Source: Phytopseudomonas argentinensis (lineage in GTDB: Bacteria > Pseudomonadota > Gammaproteobacteria > Pseudomonadales > Pseudomonadaceae). Taken from it: DNA of 64,000 bases. The notes under the pieces are model-generated. The model had not been told where the DNA came from. It worked only from the letters and a program-made list of their open reading frames with translations, and searched no databases. This document shows positions 53,432 to 63,160 of this stretch, one piece after another. The stretch's first letter is position 1, and every line of letters begins with the position of its first letter. Position numbers and translations under genes: made by a program. Location of the stretch: assembly GCF_900113905.1 (NCBI RefSeq), contig NZ_FORC01000001.1:1052060-1116059 (forward strand), read 5' to 3'.

Positions 53432-54211
53432 CTAAGGCGTGAGCTTCTTCAGCGGGTAGATATCGTAACGGCTGGACTTGCCCTCCAGGGCATAGCCCGG
53501 CTTGGCGCCGTCGATGATCGGAGCCTTGCGCGGGCGCTTGACCACCACGCGATGGCTGGCAAGCCGGAGAGCGGCTTGGAGCAGTGCAGGGGCATCCAGG
53601 TCATCACCGACGAAGGGGCGGAACAGGCGCATCTCCTTCTTAACCAGGGCGCTCTTGTCGCGATGGGGAAACATCGGGTCGAGGTAGATCACTTGCGGCG
53701 CCTCGCCCTGCCAAACACCCATCAGCTCGATGGCGTTGCCCTGCAGCAGGCGCATACGCGCGACGATGCTCGCCACCTCTGCGTCGCTGGACGCCCGCTG
53801 CAGGCCGTCTTCGAGCAGTGCCCCGATCAGCGGCTGACGCTCGATCAGGTCTACCTGGCAGCCCAGGCTGGCCAACACGAAGGCATCGCGGCCCAGCCCG
53901 GCGGTGGCATCCAGCACCCGCGGGCGAATGCCCTGGGCGATGCCGACCGCCTTGGCGATCATCTGCCCGGCGCCGCCGCCGAACTGACGACGGTGCGCCA
54001 CCGCACCTTCGACGAAATCCACCCGCACCGGGCCTGGCGCCTGGGGGCCCAGTTCGACCAGTTGCAAACCGCTCTCTCCCAGCTGCAGCGCATAGCCGGC
54101 TTCGCCTTCCAACGGCAGGCCAAGGCGCTGCGCCCACTGCTGTGCGCCGGCTTGCAGATGCGCCGCCAGGGCCTCCATGCGAATGCGCACGTCGGGCTGT
54201 ATTTCAGTCAT
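53432..54211 (-). CDS. rsmJ: 16S rRNA (guanine1516-N2)-methyltransferase
   Basis: SAM-dependent methyltransferase of 259 aa (YhiQ family) that modifies G1516 of 16S rRNA. SAM motif [19 protein letters not shown], followed by [18 protein letters not shown], and the catalytic-site segment [21 protein letters not shown]. The ATG beginning MTEIQPDV matches the family N-terminus; an upstream ATG adds 17 unlikely residues. Confidence 0.95.
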   Translation of the reverse strand: MTEIQPDVRIRMEALAAHLQAGAQQWAQRLGLPLEGEAGYALQLGESGLQLVELGPQAPGPVRVDFVEGAVAHRRQFGGGAGQMIAKAVGIAQGIRPRVLDATAGLGRDAFVLASLGCQVDLIERQPLIGALLEDGLQRASSDAEVASIVARMRLLQGNAIELMGVWQGEAPQVIYLDPMFPHRDKSALVKKEMRLFRPFVGDDLDAPALLQAALRLASHRVVVKRPRKAPIIDGAKPGYALEGKSSRYDIYPLKKLTP

Positions 54212-54321
54212 TGCGAATCGTCCATCGATTAGGCGGCAGGATTTGATCGGCCGTTGGCTCAACTCGGGCCGGCAACAGCCGATACCCCGGAAAGCGATAG
54301 TTTGCCAGAGCCAGCCGCCTG

Positions 54322-54735
54322 ATGTTCGAGGTCATCTCCCATATTCCCGGTGACACCCGGGTAGCCGCCCAGAAAGCCGGTACGCCATCGAGCGCCAGCG
54401 TGGCGCTGTACGACCAGATTCTGCGCAGCGTGTTGCGCGAGATGGAAAGCGCCCTGGCAGCACCCGCAGCACCGGATCCGACCTCCCCCGCAGACGAAGC
54501 GCCCATGCACGGCATGCGCACCCTGGAAGACGTGATGATGCAGCGCCAGTTCGTCTGCACGCTGAACGATATCGATGCCGCCCTGCCCCTCGAAGAGCTG
54601 GCACTGCAGCAGCAACTGCTGGCGCCCCGCGGTGCAGCCGAGAACGCGGCGAGCAACCCGTTGCTGCAGGAGTCGCTGGCGCCTTGGGAATTGCTGATGG
54701 GCCGCTTGGCGCTGCAACAGCGCCTGGCTCGATAA
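54322..54735 (+). CDS. Hypothetical protein
   Basis: Protein of 137 aa, mostly helical by appearance and acidic ([35 protein letters not shown]), with a Pro/Ala-rich loop in the middle. No signal peptide, Cys or known motif. Divergent from rsmJ and convergent with the extensin-like gene. The ribosome site is weak. The antisense ORFs here are Gln/His/Arg-rich shadows, which supports this strand. Function unknown. Confidence 0.55.
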   Translation: MFEVISHIPGDTRVAAQKAGTPSSASVALYDQILRSVLREMESALAAPAAPDPTSPADEAPMHGMRTLEDVMMQRQFVCTLNDIDAALPLEELALQQQLLAPRGAAENAASNPLLQESLAPWELLMGRLALQQRLAR

Positions 54736-54747
54736 ACCCAGGGCAGC

Positions 54748-55437
54748 TCAGCGGCACATACGAAAGCCGCCCATATCCAGATGAAAGTGATCGCGGTGCG
54801 CCGCGTTGTAATCCGGCCCCAGGGTGGTGTTGAAGCTGGAACAGGCCGCCTCTTTTACCTGGCGCAGAAACAGCGACTTGTCATCCTCGCCCGGCCAGTC
54901 GCGCAGCACGCTGATGCGCCGGCCGTCGGCCAGGCGAAAGCCGACGATATCCAGGGCATTGGCCGTGGCGTGCTGGCTGCGCCGTTGACTGCCGGCAATG
55001 GTGCGGCAGGCGAAGCTACCGACATGGTCGACCTGCACCACCCGCTGGCCGAAACGCTGTTCGGCCGCCGGTTGCAGGCCATGGCGTTCGAACAGGGCAA
55101 AGGCCGCGGCCACCGGGCAGGTGGCGATAAAGCTGCTGCTCAGGCGCACCTCGCTGCCCTGCACCCGCACCGTGTTGGTCAGCGGGCAGTCGGCGGCGGG
55201 CCTGCTGTCGGGCAGCGCAACGTAGCGCAGCGCCGAGGTGTCGAGCACCGTGCGGCATAACTCGCCATCACCCTGCAAACGGCGCAGCTTGTAGGCAGTC
55301 AGCCAGTTGGGCGTATCGCGCAGGTCGAGCGGTGCCCAGGGGTTCCAGCGCGGTGGCACGTCGATCCACTGGCGATACAGCGCCAGCGGGCCGCCGACCA
55401 CCACGAAGATCAACAGCGCGATCAGGAACTGCCGCAC
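54748..55437 (-). CDS. Extensin-like family protein
   Basis: Envelope protein of 229 aa with an N-terminal signal anchor (FLIALLIFVVVGGPLAL). The extensin-like C-terminal domain has His/Asp motifs SQHATANALDIVGF and AAHRDHFHLDMG, which resemble metal sites of LAS-type peptidoglycan peptidases, plus paired Cys. GTG start with AAGGG upstream, 1 bp after the stop of the preceding gene, so cotranscribed with the PEP-mutase-family gene. Exact activity is unproven. Confidence 0.88.
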   Translation of the reverse strand: MRQFLIALLIFVVVGGPLALYRQWIDVPPRWNPWAPLDLRDTPNWLTAYKLRRLQGDGELCRTVLDTSALRYVALPDSRPAADCPLTNTVRVQGSEVRLSSSFIATCPVAAAFALFERHGLQPAAEQRFGQRVVQVDHVGSFACRTIAGSQRRSQHATANALDIVGFRLADGRRISVLRDWPGEDDKSLFLRQVKEAACSSFNTTLGPDYNAAHRDHFHLDMGGFRMCR

Positions 55438-55438
55438 G

Positions 55439-56269
55439 CTAGCCCTTGAACAGGTCGTTGATGGTATCGAACGGCGGCGCCTGCCGGGCGCCGCTCAGGT
55501 CGCCGCGTTCGGCCAGCCCGGTGGCCGCCTGCAGGAAGGCGCCATAGGCGGCGCGGGCCAGGTTGGAACCCAGGCTCACGCGCTTGACGCCCAGCTGCGC
55601 CAGCTCGTCCAGCGACAGCCTCAGACTCGGCGAGCCGACCAGCACGTTGACCGGCTTGGGCGCCACGGCCTCGACCACCGCCCGGATCTGCTCACGGGTG
55701 GTCAGCCCAGGCGCGTAGAGCACGTCCGCGCCGGCTTCGGCGTAAGCCACCAGGCGGCGAATGGTGTCGTCCAGGTCGGCGCGGCCATGCAGGAAGTTTT
55801 CCGCACGGGCCGTAAAGGTAAAGGGGATATCCAGCGCCCGAGCGGCCGCTACCGAAGCGCGAATGCGCGCTACCGCAAGCTCAAAGGGATAGATAGGCGC
55901 GTCCGCGTGGCCAGTGGCATCTTCGATGGAGCCGCCGACCAGGCCGATCTGCGCCGCCAGCCGTACGGTCGCGGCGCAATCCTCGGGGGTATTGCCGTAG
56001 CCATTTTCCAGATCGGCGACCACCGGCAACGCCGTCGCTTCGACGATTGCCCTGGCGTTGGCCAGTGCCTCGTCACGACTTACCGCGCCTTCGGCATCGC
56101 GCCGGCCCAAGGAAAAGGCCAGCCCGGCGCTGGTGGTGGCCAGGGCCTGGAAGCCGAGCGCCGCGAGCATCTTCGCCGACCCGGCATCCCAGGGGTTCGG
56201 CAGAACCAGCAATTCACTCTGCTGGTGTAAGGATCGAAGGCGTTCGCCACGCTCACGGTAAATGGACAT
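55439..56269 (-). CDS. Isocitrate lyase / PEP mutase family enzyme
   Basis: TIM-barrel enzyme of 276 aa. Family motifs: LPNPWDAGSAKMLAALGF, ATTSAGLAFSLG, Mg-binding region PVVADLENGYGN and GGSIEDATG, and FTARAENFL. The Cys-containing isocitrate-lyase loop is absent, so an oxaloacetate-decarboxylase or phosphonopyruvate-type activity is more likely. First gene of a pair with the extensin-like gene; substrate unknown. Confidence 0.88.
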   Translation of the reverse strand: MSIYRERGERLRSLHQQSELLVLPNPWDAGSAKMLAALGFQALATTSAGLAFSLGRRDAEGAVSRDEALANARAIVEATALPVVADLENGYGNTPEDCAATVRLAAQIGLVGGSIEDATGHADAPIYPFELAVARIRASVAAARALDIPFTFTARAENFLHGRADLDDTIRRLVAYAEAGADVLYAPGLTTREQIRAVVEAVAPKPVNVLVGSPSLRLSLDELAQLGVKRVSLGSNLARAAYGAFLQAATGLAERGDLSGARQAPPFDTINDLFKG

Positions 56270-56358
56270 CTGCTGCTTCCCCTGCGTCGAATGTTCGCTC
56301 AGGGTATCGGAGTCCGCAGCAAAGGTAGAAATTCACTGTTCCAGCAGGCAGCAACCGG

Positions 56359-56580
56359 TCAGCGAAAGCCCTGAGACAGGCCCATTACCAGCAGCAACAG
56401 GTTCTGGTTGGCCTGCGCCGAAACAGGCGCCTCGCCGCGCTTGAGTTCGGGACTCAGGCAGTAGCTGCGGCCATTGCTGCTGATCACGCCGGGACTTGGC
56501 TCGTACCAGGAGGCGGCCGCCAGTGCCGAGACGCTGAGCGCCGCGACAAGAAACAAACCTCTGATTACCCCTAAGCTCAT
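56359..56580 (-). CDS. Small secreted hypothetical protein
   Basis: Protein of 73 aa with signal peptide (GVIRGLFLVAALSVSALAAA) and a mature region of about 50 residues containing one Cys (SSNGRSYCLSPELKRGE). GAGGTTGC precedes the ATG. No domain recognised. Confidence 0.6.
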   Translation of the reverse strand: MSLGVIRGLFLVAALSVSALAAASWYEPSPGVISSNGRSYCLSPELKRGEAPVSAQANQNLLLLVMGLSQGFR

Positions 56581-56768
56581 GATCGCAACCTCTTGATAGT
56601 GCTGCTAACGCGTTCGCTAACACTAGATCACGATCACTGCAGACTGATTACGACAAGACGAACGGTCAAAACGCTTTGCGACCATAGCTGTCTCGCTGGC
56701 CGCGCTTTCGCGTCGCACACCCGTCGACTAGAGGCCCGCAGAACATTCGTCCGTGGATAAACCAGCGG

Positions 56769-56799
56769 CAAAAAAAACCCCGCGCCAGGGCGCGGGGTT
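56769..56799 (-). terminator. Rho-independent terminator of groES-groEL
   Basis: Read on the minus strand, AACCCCGCGCC / GGCGCGGGGTT arms with a minimal loop are followed by a T-run, starting about 28 bp after the groEL stop. Confidence 0.92.
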
Positions 56800-56826
56800 C
56801 TTGGTACAGCTCAGGTGCCGGGTGGC

Positions 56827-58479
<1,653 letters not shown>

Positions 58480-58515
58480 TCAATTCTTGACGATTAAACG
58501 GAAATTCGCGGGCAA

Positions 58516-58809
58516 TCAGGCTTCGACGACGGCGAGGATTTCGTTCTCGCTCATAACCAGCAGGTCTTCGCCGTCAACCTTGACGGTGTTGCTGCCCGAA
58601 TATGGGCCGAATACCACCTTGTCACCGACCTTGACGGCCAGGGCACGGACTTCACCGCTGTCCAGAACACGGCCAGTACCCACGGCAACGATTTCGCCCT
58701 GATTCGGCTTTTCAGCAGCCGAGCCCGGCAGCACGATACCGCCAGCGGTTTTGGTTTCTTCTTCGCTGCGACGGATCACGACGCGGTCATGCAAAGGACG
58801 AAGCTTCAT
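58516..58809 (-). CDS. groES: 10 kDa co-chaperonin GroES
   Basis: Heptameric lid for GroEL, 97 aa. It opens [14 protein letters not shown], with mobile loop [15 protein letters not shown] and the end [14 protein letters not shown]. The ATG at 58809 is fixed by the conserved N-terminus; the longer frame runs into the 5' UTR. First gene of the operon. Confidence 0.99.
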   Translation of the reverse strand: MKLRPLHDRVVIRRSEEETKTAGGIVLPGSAAEKPNQGEIVAVGTGRVLDSGEVRALAVKVGDKVVFGPYSGSNTVKVDGEDLLVMSENEILAVVEA

Positions 58810-58938
58810 TGTCGATCTCTCCCAATAGTTGTTGACATCAACCGGTGCTCTCACCGGCAGGATCATGGCGCTGCGCATTACACGTAACGCCGAAATTTGT
58901 TTCAGCGCGCAAACGCTGAAAAACCTTGCGGTGACCGC

Positions 58939-58967
58939 TACATAAGGTCGTCTAACCGCAATTCAAG
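58939..58967 (-). promoter_or_regulatory. Heat-shock (sigma-32) type promoter of groES-groEL
   Basis: On the minus strand CTTGAA, a 14-bp spacer, then CCTTATGTA, against consensus CTTGAA-N13-15-CCCCATNTA (7 of 9 at -10). It lies about 130 bp upstream of the groES ATG. No CIRCE-type inverted repeat is seen. Confidence 0.65.
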
Positions 58968-59080
58968 GGCGGGGCAGGAAAATTTTTTACGCCCACCGCG
59001 CGACAAACCCTTCCGTCAGAAACGCACAACCCCGGCCAGACGGGACTGACCGGGGTCGTGGCGCTAGGGCGCTAGGGCGC

Positions 59081-59539
59081 TCAGTCGCGACGTTCGTATT
59101 CGCCTTCGAGCACGTTCGGCTTGGTCGAACCGGGCTGGCCATTGCGCGCCGCCAGGTCATCGGCGAAGGCCCGTTGCCGCGCTGCCTGCTCGGCGGCGCG
59201 CTGGCGCACGCGCTCGACCAACCAACGGCGGGTGAACGGCAACAGGCAGAGGATGCCGATGGCATCGCTGATAAAGCCCGGCAGCAACAGCAGGCCACCG
59301 CCGACCGCCATCATCAGCCCCTGCAGCACTTCCTGATCCGGCATTTCGCCACGCGCCAGCCGCTCGCGGGCGCGCCAGGCGGTGGTGATACCGGCGATGC
59401 GCAGCATCAGGCCACCGAAGATCGAGGTGAGGATCACCAGGCCGATGGTCGGCAGCACGCCGATGGCGCTGCCCACCGAGATCAGCACGGCCAACTCGAG
59501 GATCGGGAACAGCAGGAACAACAACATGAAAATGCGCAT
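59081..59539 (-). CDS. fxsA: FxsA family membrane protein
   Basis: Protein of 152 aa with three to four TM helices (FMLLFLLFPILELAVLISVGSAIG, TIGLVILTSIFGGLMLRIAG, GLMMAVGGGLLLLPGFISDAIGILCLLP) and a charged cytoplasmic tail. The E. coli relative confers exclusion of phage T7 by F plasmid being overcome when overexpressed. Adjacent to groES, its usual place in Pseudomonas. Confidence 0.92.
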   Translation of the reverse strand: MRIFMLLFLLFPILELAVLISVGSAIGVLPTIGLVILTSIFGGLMLRIAGITTAWRARERLARGEMPDQEVLQGLMMAVGGGLLLLPGFISDAIGILCLLPFTRRWLVERVRQRAAEQAARQRAFADDLAARNGQPGSTKPNVLEGEYERRD

Positions 59540-59857
59540 CGCGGTTTCCTTGACGGAAGAACACCTTCCAGTAGGAGAGAAATATGGGGTGTTGCGCTTA
59601 ATTCAAGCTGAAGCTTGGACTTCGCCCACGCCGGGCACGTTCCGCAGCAGACGCCACGCGGCTTTCAAGAACGGCACAAGGCTGTTACAGGATATTGGAA
59701 AAGCGCCTGCGCCACCCGAGCAACGGGCCACAGCGTGCTGGTGCGCAGCCCTGGTCGCACTCTATGCTGCTGCCTGTACGCAACCGACCGCCTGACGAAC
59801 CGGCATCACTACAGGCGGGCGGCCTATCCCGTTCGACTCTCAAGCAAGGGAACTGGC
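59540..59857. other. Divergent intergenic region between fxsA and the SDR gene
   Basis: About 320 bp. ORFs that cross it are extensions of the SDR frame or shadows. It should hold both promoters; the only firm signal is AAGGGA before the SDR ATG. Confidence 0.5.
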
Positions 59858-60616
59858 ATGCAACTCCACGATAAAGTCATCATCATCACCGGTGGTGGCC
59901 AAGGCCTTGGTCGGGCCATGGCCGAATACCTCGCCGAGCGCCGGGTGCGCCTGGCACTGGTCGACCTGAATCAGGAAAAGCTCGATGAAACCGCTGCCGC
60001 CTGCCGCGCACTGGGCGTGCAGGCACGCACCTACCTGTGCAACGTGGCCAACGAGGAGCAGGTGACCCAGACCATCACGCAGATCGCCGAGGATTTCGGC
60101 TCGATCAACGGCCTGGTCAATAACGCCGGCATCCTGCGCGACGGCCTGACCATCAAGGTCAAAGACGGCGAAATGAGCAAGATGAGCCTGGCCCAGTGGC
60201 AGTCGGTGATCGACGTCAACCTGACCGGGGTGTTCCTGTGCACTCGCGAGGTGGCGGCGAAGATGATCGAGCTGCAGAACACCGGCGCAATCATCAATAT
60301 TTCCTCGGTTTCCCGGGCCGGCAATGTCGGCCAGGCCAACTACTCGGCCGCCAAGGCTGCGGTGGCCGCCGACACCGTGGTCTGGGCCCGCGAGCTGGCG
60401 CGTTACGGCATCCGCGTGGCCGGCGTGGCCCCCGGCTTCATCGAGACCGAGATGGTCGCCAGCATGAAGCCCGAGGCGCTGCAGCGGATGGCCGAGGTGA
60501 TTCCGCTCAAGCGCCTAGGCAAACCTGAGGAGATCGCCCACGCCATCGCCTTCCTGCTGGAGAACGAGTACTTCACCGGGCGCATTCTCGAACTCGACGG
60601 CGGCGTGCGCCTGTAG
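59858..60616 (+). CDS. Short-chain dehydrogenase/reductase (FabG-like)
   Basis: NAD(P)-dependent oxidoreductase of 252 aa. Cofactor motif [13 protein letters not shown] (LVNNAGIL), catalytic Ser in INISSVSR and YSAAK, and the FabG-like PGFIETEMV. Substrate not evident; many relatives are 3-ketoacyl-ACP reductases or act on unrelated alcohols. The chosen ATG has AAGGGA upstream; a longer frame begins at 59615 but lacks SDR sequence. Monocistronic; a palindromic element follows 48 bp after the stop. Confidence 0.92.
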   Translation: MQLHDKVIIITGGGQGLGRAMAEYLAERRVRLALVDLNQEKLDETAAACRALGVQARTYLCNVANEEQVTQTITQIAEDFGSINGLVNNAGILRDGLTIKVKDGEMSKMSLAQWQSVIDVNLTGVFLCTREVAAKMIELQNTGAIINISSVSRAGNVGQANYSAAKAAVAADTVVWARELARYGIRVAGVAPGFIETEMVASMKPEALQRMAEVIPLKRLGKPEEIAHAIAFLLENEYFTGRILELDGGVRL

Positions 60617-60664
60617 CACGCCGGCGATAAAAAGACTCTTCGCATTTTCGCGGGGAGGATAGGC

Positions 60665-61357
60665 TTGACGCCGGACTGGCAAGTTTGTGTGCGTATCACT
60701 TACTGGCTTGGCACTCTCCATTACCGCGTCTACTGACCCTTTGTGTTGCGCCCCTTACGGGCGCCACACCTTTCTTGCTTGCCCAAGAAAGGTGTGCCAA
60801 AGAAGGGCACCCCGACATCCGGGTTTCGCTGCGCGAAACTCCCCTCGCTCCGGCGCCGCTCCGGGGGCCGGCTTACATGGGCCGTCCCTGGCCCATTAAG
60901 CCTCTCGCCGCATCCATGCGGCTCGCTCCCCTACGCAACACCTCCACTCGGCCTCCTGACGGGACCGGAGCGCGAGCTTGCAAGATTTCCACGGGCTCAA
61001 GCTCAGCGGCGTCTGTTTTTGCTTTGCTCTCGAGTTGCGATCGAACAGGCGACGCCCAAGTCCCCTTCAGGAGGCCGAGTGGAATCGCCGCGTAAGGGGT
61101 TGAGCGACATGGATGTCGCGAGAGCTGCGATGGGCCAGGGATGGCCCTTCGCAGCGGGCCCCTGGAGTGGTGATGGAGCGAGGGAACCTCGGCGCAGCCG
61201 GGGCCGTATGTAGGGGTGTGTTTCTTTGCTTACTTTCTTTGCACAAGCAAAGAAAGTGAGTCGCCCGTAAGGGGCGAAACCCATCCGGCCAGGCAGCGCG
61301 CTAATGGAAGGTGCCGAGTTATCGACGGCTCACACAAACTTGCCAGTCCGGTGTCAA
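60665..61357. mobile_element. 693-bp palindromic element with 27-bp terminal inverted repeats
   Basis: The ends (60665-60691 and 61331-61357) are inverted repeats matching 26 of 27 bases, starting TTGAC and containing CCGGACTGGCAAGTTTGTG. The two arms are imperfect inverted copies of one unit (60765-60966 on the minus strand, 61059-61257 on the plus strand) around a unique centre of about 95 bp. No transposase or other credible gene lies inside. It is a MITE-like or structured element; the same unit occurs alone at 33868-34081. No clear target-site duplication is visible. Confidence 0.8.
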
Positions 61358-61385
61358 TCCACACTCTCCCCAAACCATGCGGCCA

Positions 61386-61413
61386 TAAAAAAGCCCCGCA
61401 CGCAGGCGGGGCT
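61386..61413 (-). terminator. Rho-independent terminator of the DUF481 gene
   Basis: On the minus strand AGCCCCGC / GCGGGGCT arms, 6-nt loop, then a T-run; 26 bp after the stop codon. Confidence 0.92.
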
Positions 61414-61438
61414 CATTTCAGCGTTGCAATAACCCGGG

Positions 61439-62443
61439 TTACCAACCCACCCCAAAACCTATGGTGTAGCGGGTTTCATCCTTGTCGCCTTCCGAACCAC
61501 TGACTTGGTCCTTGGAAGCCTTCATGTTCAACGAAGCCCAGTCGGTGACCTTGTAGCGCAGGCCCACTTCGGCATCCAGCGCGTAGTCGGCGGCGCTGGC
61601 CAGCGGCTTGCCCAGCTCACCGGTGCTGAACAGCTCGAAGGTCTTGCCGATCAGGTAACGGTTGTAGTCCCAGCGCATACTGATGGCATAAAAGTTGTCT
61701 TTCTCACCGTTGGCGTACTGGTAATCGGATCGGTTGAGCAGGCCGGCCACCGAAAATGCACCCAGCTCGTTATCCCAGAACTGGTAACCCGGACCGGTAC
61801 CGATGGTGCGCTGACGCTCGAGGTCTTCGATCTTGTCGCGCTTGTACTCCAGGCGCCCCTGCCAGAACCATTGCTCATCCAGAAAGCGGTCCAGCGCGTA
61901 TTCGGTGCCCCAGTTGTCGGTGCTGACCACGTCGTTGCGCAGTTCACGGTTGTAGTCGACCGTCGCATTGTGACGCCACTTGCCATGCCGGGCCTGGGTC
62001 TTGAGGTCGACATCGTAGTCATCGGTGTCGCTCTCGGCGCGCTTGTAATCCATCGCCACGTCGACGTTGCCCTTCCACATGAAGTCTTCGACAAAGGGCT
62101 TGGGCTTCATGATCTGCTTGATGCTGGCCAGTTCGACGGTCTTCGGCGCATCGCCATTGGCCAGAATCACCTTGCCGGCTTCGGCGGCCTGCAGTGACTT
62201 GGCGCGCTCACCGGTAATGTCGTTCTCCTTGACCAGCAGCTCGCGATCACTGTCGAGGGTGGCGATCTTTTTCCAGTCCAGCGGAATGGAACCACCGTAA
62301 TCGGTTTCCAGCAGAAGCTTGCCACCGTCGAGAACCTTGATGGTTCCGGTCAGGCGGTCGCCGTTCTTCATCCACACGGTATCGGCCATCAACGGCGTGG
62401 CTGCCACGCTGAGGCCCAGGCACAACAAGGTACGAGTAAACAT
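61439..62443 (-). CDS. DUF481 outer-membrane beta-barrel protein (YdiY-like)
   Basis: Protein of 334 aa with signal MFTRTLLCLGLSVAATPLMA. A short SH3-like start (DTVWMKNGDRLTGTIKVLDGGKLLLETDYGG) is followed by a DUF481 barrel of alternating strands (KWRHNATVDYNRELRND, DEQWFWQGRLEYKRDKIEDL) ending in a terminal aromatic residue (IGFGVGW), typical for BAM-inserted barrels. Function unknown. Confidence 0.9.
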   Translation of the reverse strand: MFTRTLLCLGLSVAATPLMADTVWMKNGDRLTGTIKVLDGGKLLLETDYGGSIPLDWKKIATLDSDRELLVKENDITGERAKSLQAAEAGKVILANGDAPKTVELASIKQIMKPKPFVEDFMWKGNVDVAMDYKRAESDTDDYDVDLKTQARHGKWRHNATVDYNRELRNDVVSTDNWGTEYALDRFLDEQWFWQGRLEYKRDKIEDLERQRTIGTGPGYQFWDNELGAFSVAGLLNRSDYQYANGEKDNFYAISMRWDYNRYLIGKTFELFSTGELGKPLASAADYALDAEVGLRYKVTDWASLNMKASKDQVSGSEGDKDETRYTIGFGVGW

Positions 62444-62548
62444 AAGCGGACGCTATCGCTCCGGTTCGCAGGAAATCGGGCATTATCCGCATACCCAATA
62501 TTTGAGCAAGAAATGACCGACGGAAATGCTTCTAGTTCATCGAGGCCC

Positions 62549-62667
62549 TAGCAGGCCGTTGCAAAACGTCGGCGAGGCCTGGGCGGGGGCGCCTAGCCCG
62601 GGGCTCGCACGCGAGGTTGTTTTTAACGACGCGCCGGCAACGTAGATAATGTTTTAGCGGCCTGCTA
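62549..62667. repeat. MITE-like palindromic repeat
   Basis: TAGCAGGCCG (62549-62558) and CGGCCTGCTA (62658-62667) are perfect 10-bp terminal inverted repeats, followed inward by related AAAACGT / ATGTTTT blocks. About 119 bp, no ORF. It fills the gap between the DUF481 and ATL genes. Confidence 0.7.
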
Positions 62668-62691
62668 ACCGCGCGGAGCCAGGAGCCTGCC

Positions 62692-63060
62692 ATGCCAACA
62701 CGACAATCCGATTACAGCGCCCCGCTGGCCGAAGTTGACCAGCAGGCTCGCCGTGACGCGCTGTACCTGGCGCTGGCCCAGGTGCCGCCCGGCAAGGTGG
62801 TCACCTATGGCGAGCTGGCCGCACTGGCGGGCCTGGGCCGCGCCGCGCGTTGGGTGGGTCGCACCCTCGGCCAGCTACCCGATGGCACCGCCCTGCCCTG
62901 GCATCGCGTGGTCGCCTCCGGCGGCCGCTTGAGCCTGGCGGCCGACTCGCCGAGCGGGGTTGAACAACGTGCCCGATTGCGCGTCGAAGGGGTGCTATCC
63001 CACAATGGTCGGGTGGATATCCGACGTCACGGCTGGCGGCCCCTGGAGCACGAGGCATGA
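62692..63060 (+). CDS. Alkyltransferase-like (ATL) protein
   Basis: DNA-binding protein of 122 aa related to O6-alkylguanine-DNA methyltransferase. The catalytic PCHR is PWHR (residues 69-72), so Trp replaces the acceptor Cys and no alkyl transfer is possible. ATL proteins bind O6-alkylguanine and flag it for nucleotide excision repair. The helix-turn-helix and Arg-finger region (LAGLGRAARWVGRTLGQLP) are intact. Confidence 0.9.
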   Translation: MPTRQSDYSAPLAEVDQQARRDALYLALAQVPPGKVVTYGELAALAGLGRAARWVGRTLGQLPDGTALPWHRVVASGGRLSLAADSPSGVEQRARLRVEGVLSHNGRVDIRRHGWRPLEHEA

Positions 63061-63160
63061 GACTCGACGCGCCTGGCGCAACCGGCTTGCACTGACCCGA
63101 CCCTAGCCCCTAGAGTGCGCCACTTGTTCATGCTTTCTCCCTCCAGGCCGACCCCCTTCA

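Noticed and set aside
54204..54717. Minus-strand ORFs opposite the 54322-54735 gene
   Set aside because: Gln/His/Cys/Arg-rich composition typical of antisense shadows.
60685..61284. ORFs of 70-156 codons inside the palindromic element, including a possible transposase
   Set aside because: Translations mirror each other across the inverted arms and contain no transposase motif; they are by-products of the repeat.
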